From Actinoplanes campanulatus (GTDB lineage: Bacteria > Actinomycetota > Actinomycetes > Mycobacteriales > Micromonosporaceae): a stretch of 64,000 nt of DNA. Each line of letters begins with the position of its first letter. Within the stretch, counting starts at the first letter, position 1. Shown piece by piece: positions 62,940-64,000 of the stretch. The notes under the pieces are model-generated. The model ran no database searches. It had not been told where the DNA came from and saw only the letters and a list, made by a program, of their open reading frames with translations. The position numbers and the translations under genes are program-made. The DNA is taken from the NCBI RefSeq assembly GCF_014647795.1, contig NZ_BMPW01000013.1, positions 1 to 64,000 on the forward strand, in the 5' to 3' direction.

Positions 62940-63674
62940 TTAATAGACCGTCAGGCCGTGGGCGCGGAACCGGGCGCGGACCCGGTCGACCAGCGCGGGG
63001 GTGGGCGCGTCGGTGCCGGCCAGCGGAAACGGCTGGTTGAGGGCGGCGTACTTGGCGGCGCCGAGGCGGTGGAACGGCAGGACCTCGACGCGTTCCACGG
63101 TGCTGATCGAGGCGGCGATGGCGGCTACCGCGTCGATGTTCTCGACCGTGTCGGTGAGCCCCGGGACCAGGACGAAACGGACCCAGATCGGGATGCCGCG
63201 GTCGGCCAGGCGGTGCGCGAAGCTCACCGTCGGTTCGAGGGATCCGGTACGTGTGACGCGGTGGTACGTCTCCTCGTCGCCGGCCTTGATGTCGAGCAGC
63301 ACCAGGTCGGTGACCTCGAGCAACTCGTCGGACGCCTTGGCGCCCAGGTAGCCGCTGGTGTCGAGGGCGGTGTGCAGTCCCCGCTCCCGGCACCGGGTGA
63401 AGATCTCGCGGACGAAGTCGGGTTGTTGCAGGGCCTCACCACCACTGAGGGTGACGCCGCCGTGCGCGACCTTGATGAAGCGCTCGTAGCGCTGGATCTC
63501 GGTCATCAGCTCGTCGGCGTCCATGATCTGCCCGCTGCGCCGGAACCACGTGTCGGGGCTGTGGCAGTACTGACAGCGCAGCGGGCAGCCGGCCAGGAAC
63601 GCGACGAATCGCGTTCCCGGCCCGTCGACGCCCGTGGAGACGTCGAACGAGTGCACACTCCCGGTGACGGTCAC
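62940..63674 (-). CDS. pflA: Pyruvate formate-lyase activating enzyme (radical SAM)
   Basis: 244 residues. The radical-SAM cluster motif CxxxCxxC is Cys30, Cys34, Cys37 in [43 protein letters not shown] and [12 protein letters not shown] match PflA. It uses SAM to place the glycyl radical on pyruvate formate-lyase under anaerobic conditions. Its start overlaps the stop of the pflB gene by 4 nt, a normal arrangement. The two together are unexpected in a mainly aerobic genus but fit the adjacent hypoxia regulon. Confidence 0.94.
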   Translation of the reverse strand: MTVTGSVHSFDVSTGVDGPGTRFVAFLAGCPLRCQYCHSPDTWFRRSGQIMDADELMTEIQRYERFIKVAHGGVTLSGGEALQQPDFVREIFTRCRERGLHTALDTSGYLGAKASDELLEVTDLVLLDIKAGDEETYHRVTRTGSLEPTVSFAHRLADRGIPIWVRFVLVPGLTDTVENIDAVAAIAASISTVERVEVLPFHRLGAAKYAALNQPFPLAGTDAPTPALVDRVRARFRAHGLTVY

Positions 63675-64000
63675 AGCGCGCCGTGGAAGGTGCGCGAGAT
63701 GACGTCGCGCTGCTGCTCCTTGGTGAGCCGGACGAAGTTCACCGCGTAGCCGGAGACCCGGATGGTGAGCTGCGGGTACTTCTCCGGGTGCGCCATCGCG
63801 TCCTCCAGGGTGGCCCGGTCGAGAACGTTGACGTTCATGTGGAAGCCGTGACCGTCGGTGTAGCCGTCGAGCACGCCGACCAGGTTGCCGATCTGCTCGT
63901 CGCGGGTGCGGCCGAGACCGTCCGGCGTCGAGGTGATGGTCAGCGAGATGCCGTCGCGGGCGCTGCGGTACGGCAGCTTCGACACCGACAGGGCCGCCGC
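63671..64000 (-). CDS. pflB: Pyruvate formate-lyase, C-terminal part (gene runs off the window)
   Basis: The last 109 residues are present; the gene continues beyond position 64000. The visible part reads [52 protein letters not shown]. The Gly in RVSGYAV is the residue that becomes the glycyl radical. The C-terminus [12 protein letters not shown] is canonical. The enzyme converts pyruvate and CoA to acetyl-CoA and formate. It is co-transcribed with pflA through a 4-nt overlap. Its promoter, and any DosR box, lie outside the window. Confidence 0.92.
   Translation of the reverse strand, partial: AAALSVSKLPYRSARDGISLTITSTPDGLGRTRDEQIGNLVGVLDGYTDGHGFHMNVNVLDRATLEDAMAHPEKYPQLTIRVSGYAVNFVRLTKEQQRDVISRTFHGAL

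Overview
The window is 64 kb of very GC-rich DNA with Gram-positive actinomycete signatures: GTG starts, 4-nt ATGA overlaps inside operons, U-poor hairpin terminators, a DosR-type response regulator, eukaryotic-type glutamine synthetase II, a ClgR-like regulator and many secreted polysaccharide hydrolases. The gene mix suggests a filamentous soil actinomycete, most likely Micromonosporaceae (Actinoplanes-like). The genus is an inference from gene content, not from a marker gene. No tRNA, rRNA, CRISPR array, intact insertion sequence, prophage or large biosynthetic cluster is visible.

Layout. 1-9.6 kb: a gene remnant, a CBS-domain protein, a degenerate tyrosine-autokinase-like protein, a broken phoD gene, an emfourin-like inhibitor, a siderophore-interacting reductase behind an iron box, a stand-alone receiver, a universal stress protein, a DJ-1/PfpI protein divergent from a LysR regulator, and a MarR regulator. 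9.7-12.3 kb: glutamine synthetase II with an N-formylglutamate hydrolase, then an anti-sigma antagonist/anti-sigma kinase pair. 12.4-18.7 kb: secreted rhamnogalacturonan lyase and GH81 beta-1,3-glucanase flanking a ParB-fold-like hypothetical. 18.7-25.6 kb: a possible signalling operon (PAS-PP2C phosphatase, solute-binding lipoprotein, membrane diguanylate cyclase), a short Rho paralogue, a ClgR-like regulator and an L,D-transpeptidase. 25.7-30.9 kb: a two-component system divergent from a lipoprotein/MacAB-type export operon. 31-39.7 kb: an orphan S-4TM putative pore-forming effector, a TetR-controlled acyl-CoA dehydrogenase operon, an ornithine-cyclodeaminase-family enzyme, a maltokinase-cap-like/nucleotidyltransferase pair and a CoA-disulfide-reductase-like flavoprotein.

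39.8-49.5 kb is a coherent oligosaccharide locus: secreted GH3 enzyme, LacI repressor, sugar ABC importer and GH31 alpha-xylosidase. Nearly identical perfect palindromes stand before the GH3 gene and before the importer, which points to one LacI regulon, perhaps for xyloglucan-type alpha-xylosides. 49.5-53.2 kb carries a large NACHT NTPase (bacterial NLR-like, candidate defence protein) with a small Cys-rich protein upstream.

53.4-64 kb looks like a hypoxia/dormancy module: phosphoketolase, Acg-like nitroreductase, DevS-like GAF-GAF histidine kinase, DevR/DosR-like regulator, and pyruvate formate-lyase with its activase. DosR-like 14-mers lie before phosphoketolase, before the nitroreductase, and between the kinase and regulator genes. 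A CbiMNQO-type Co/Ni importer behind a Nur-like box sits inside this stretch.

Besides genes, three intergenic segments (6.4, 22.9 and 62.7 kb) share sequence blocks and similar GTACG-containing ends. They look like copies of one dispersed repeat family, and they are the most unexplained structure in the window.
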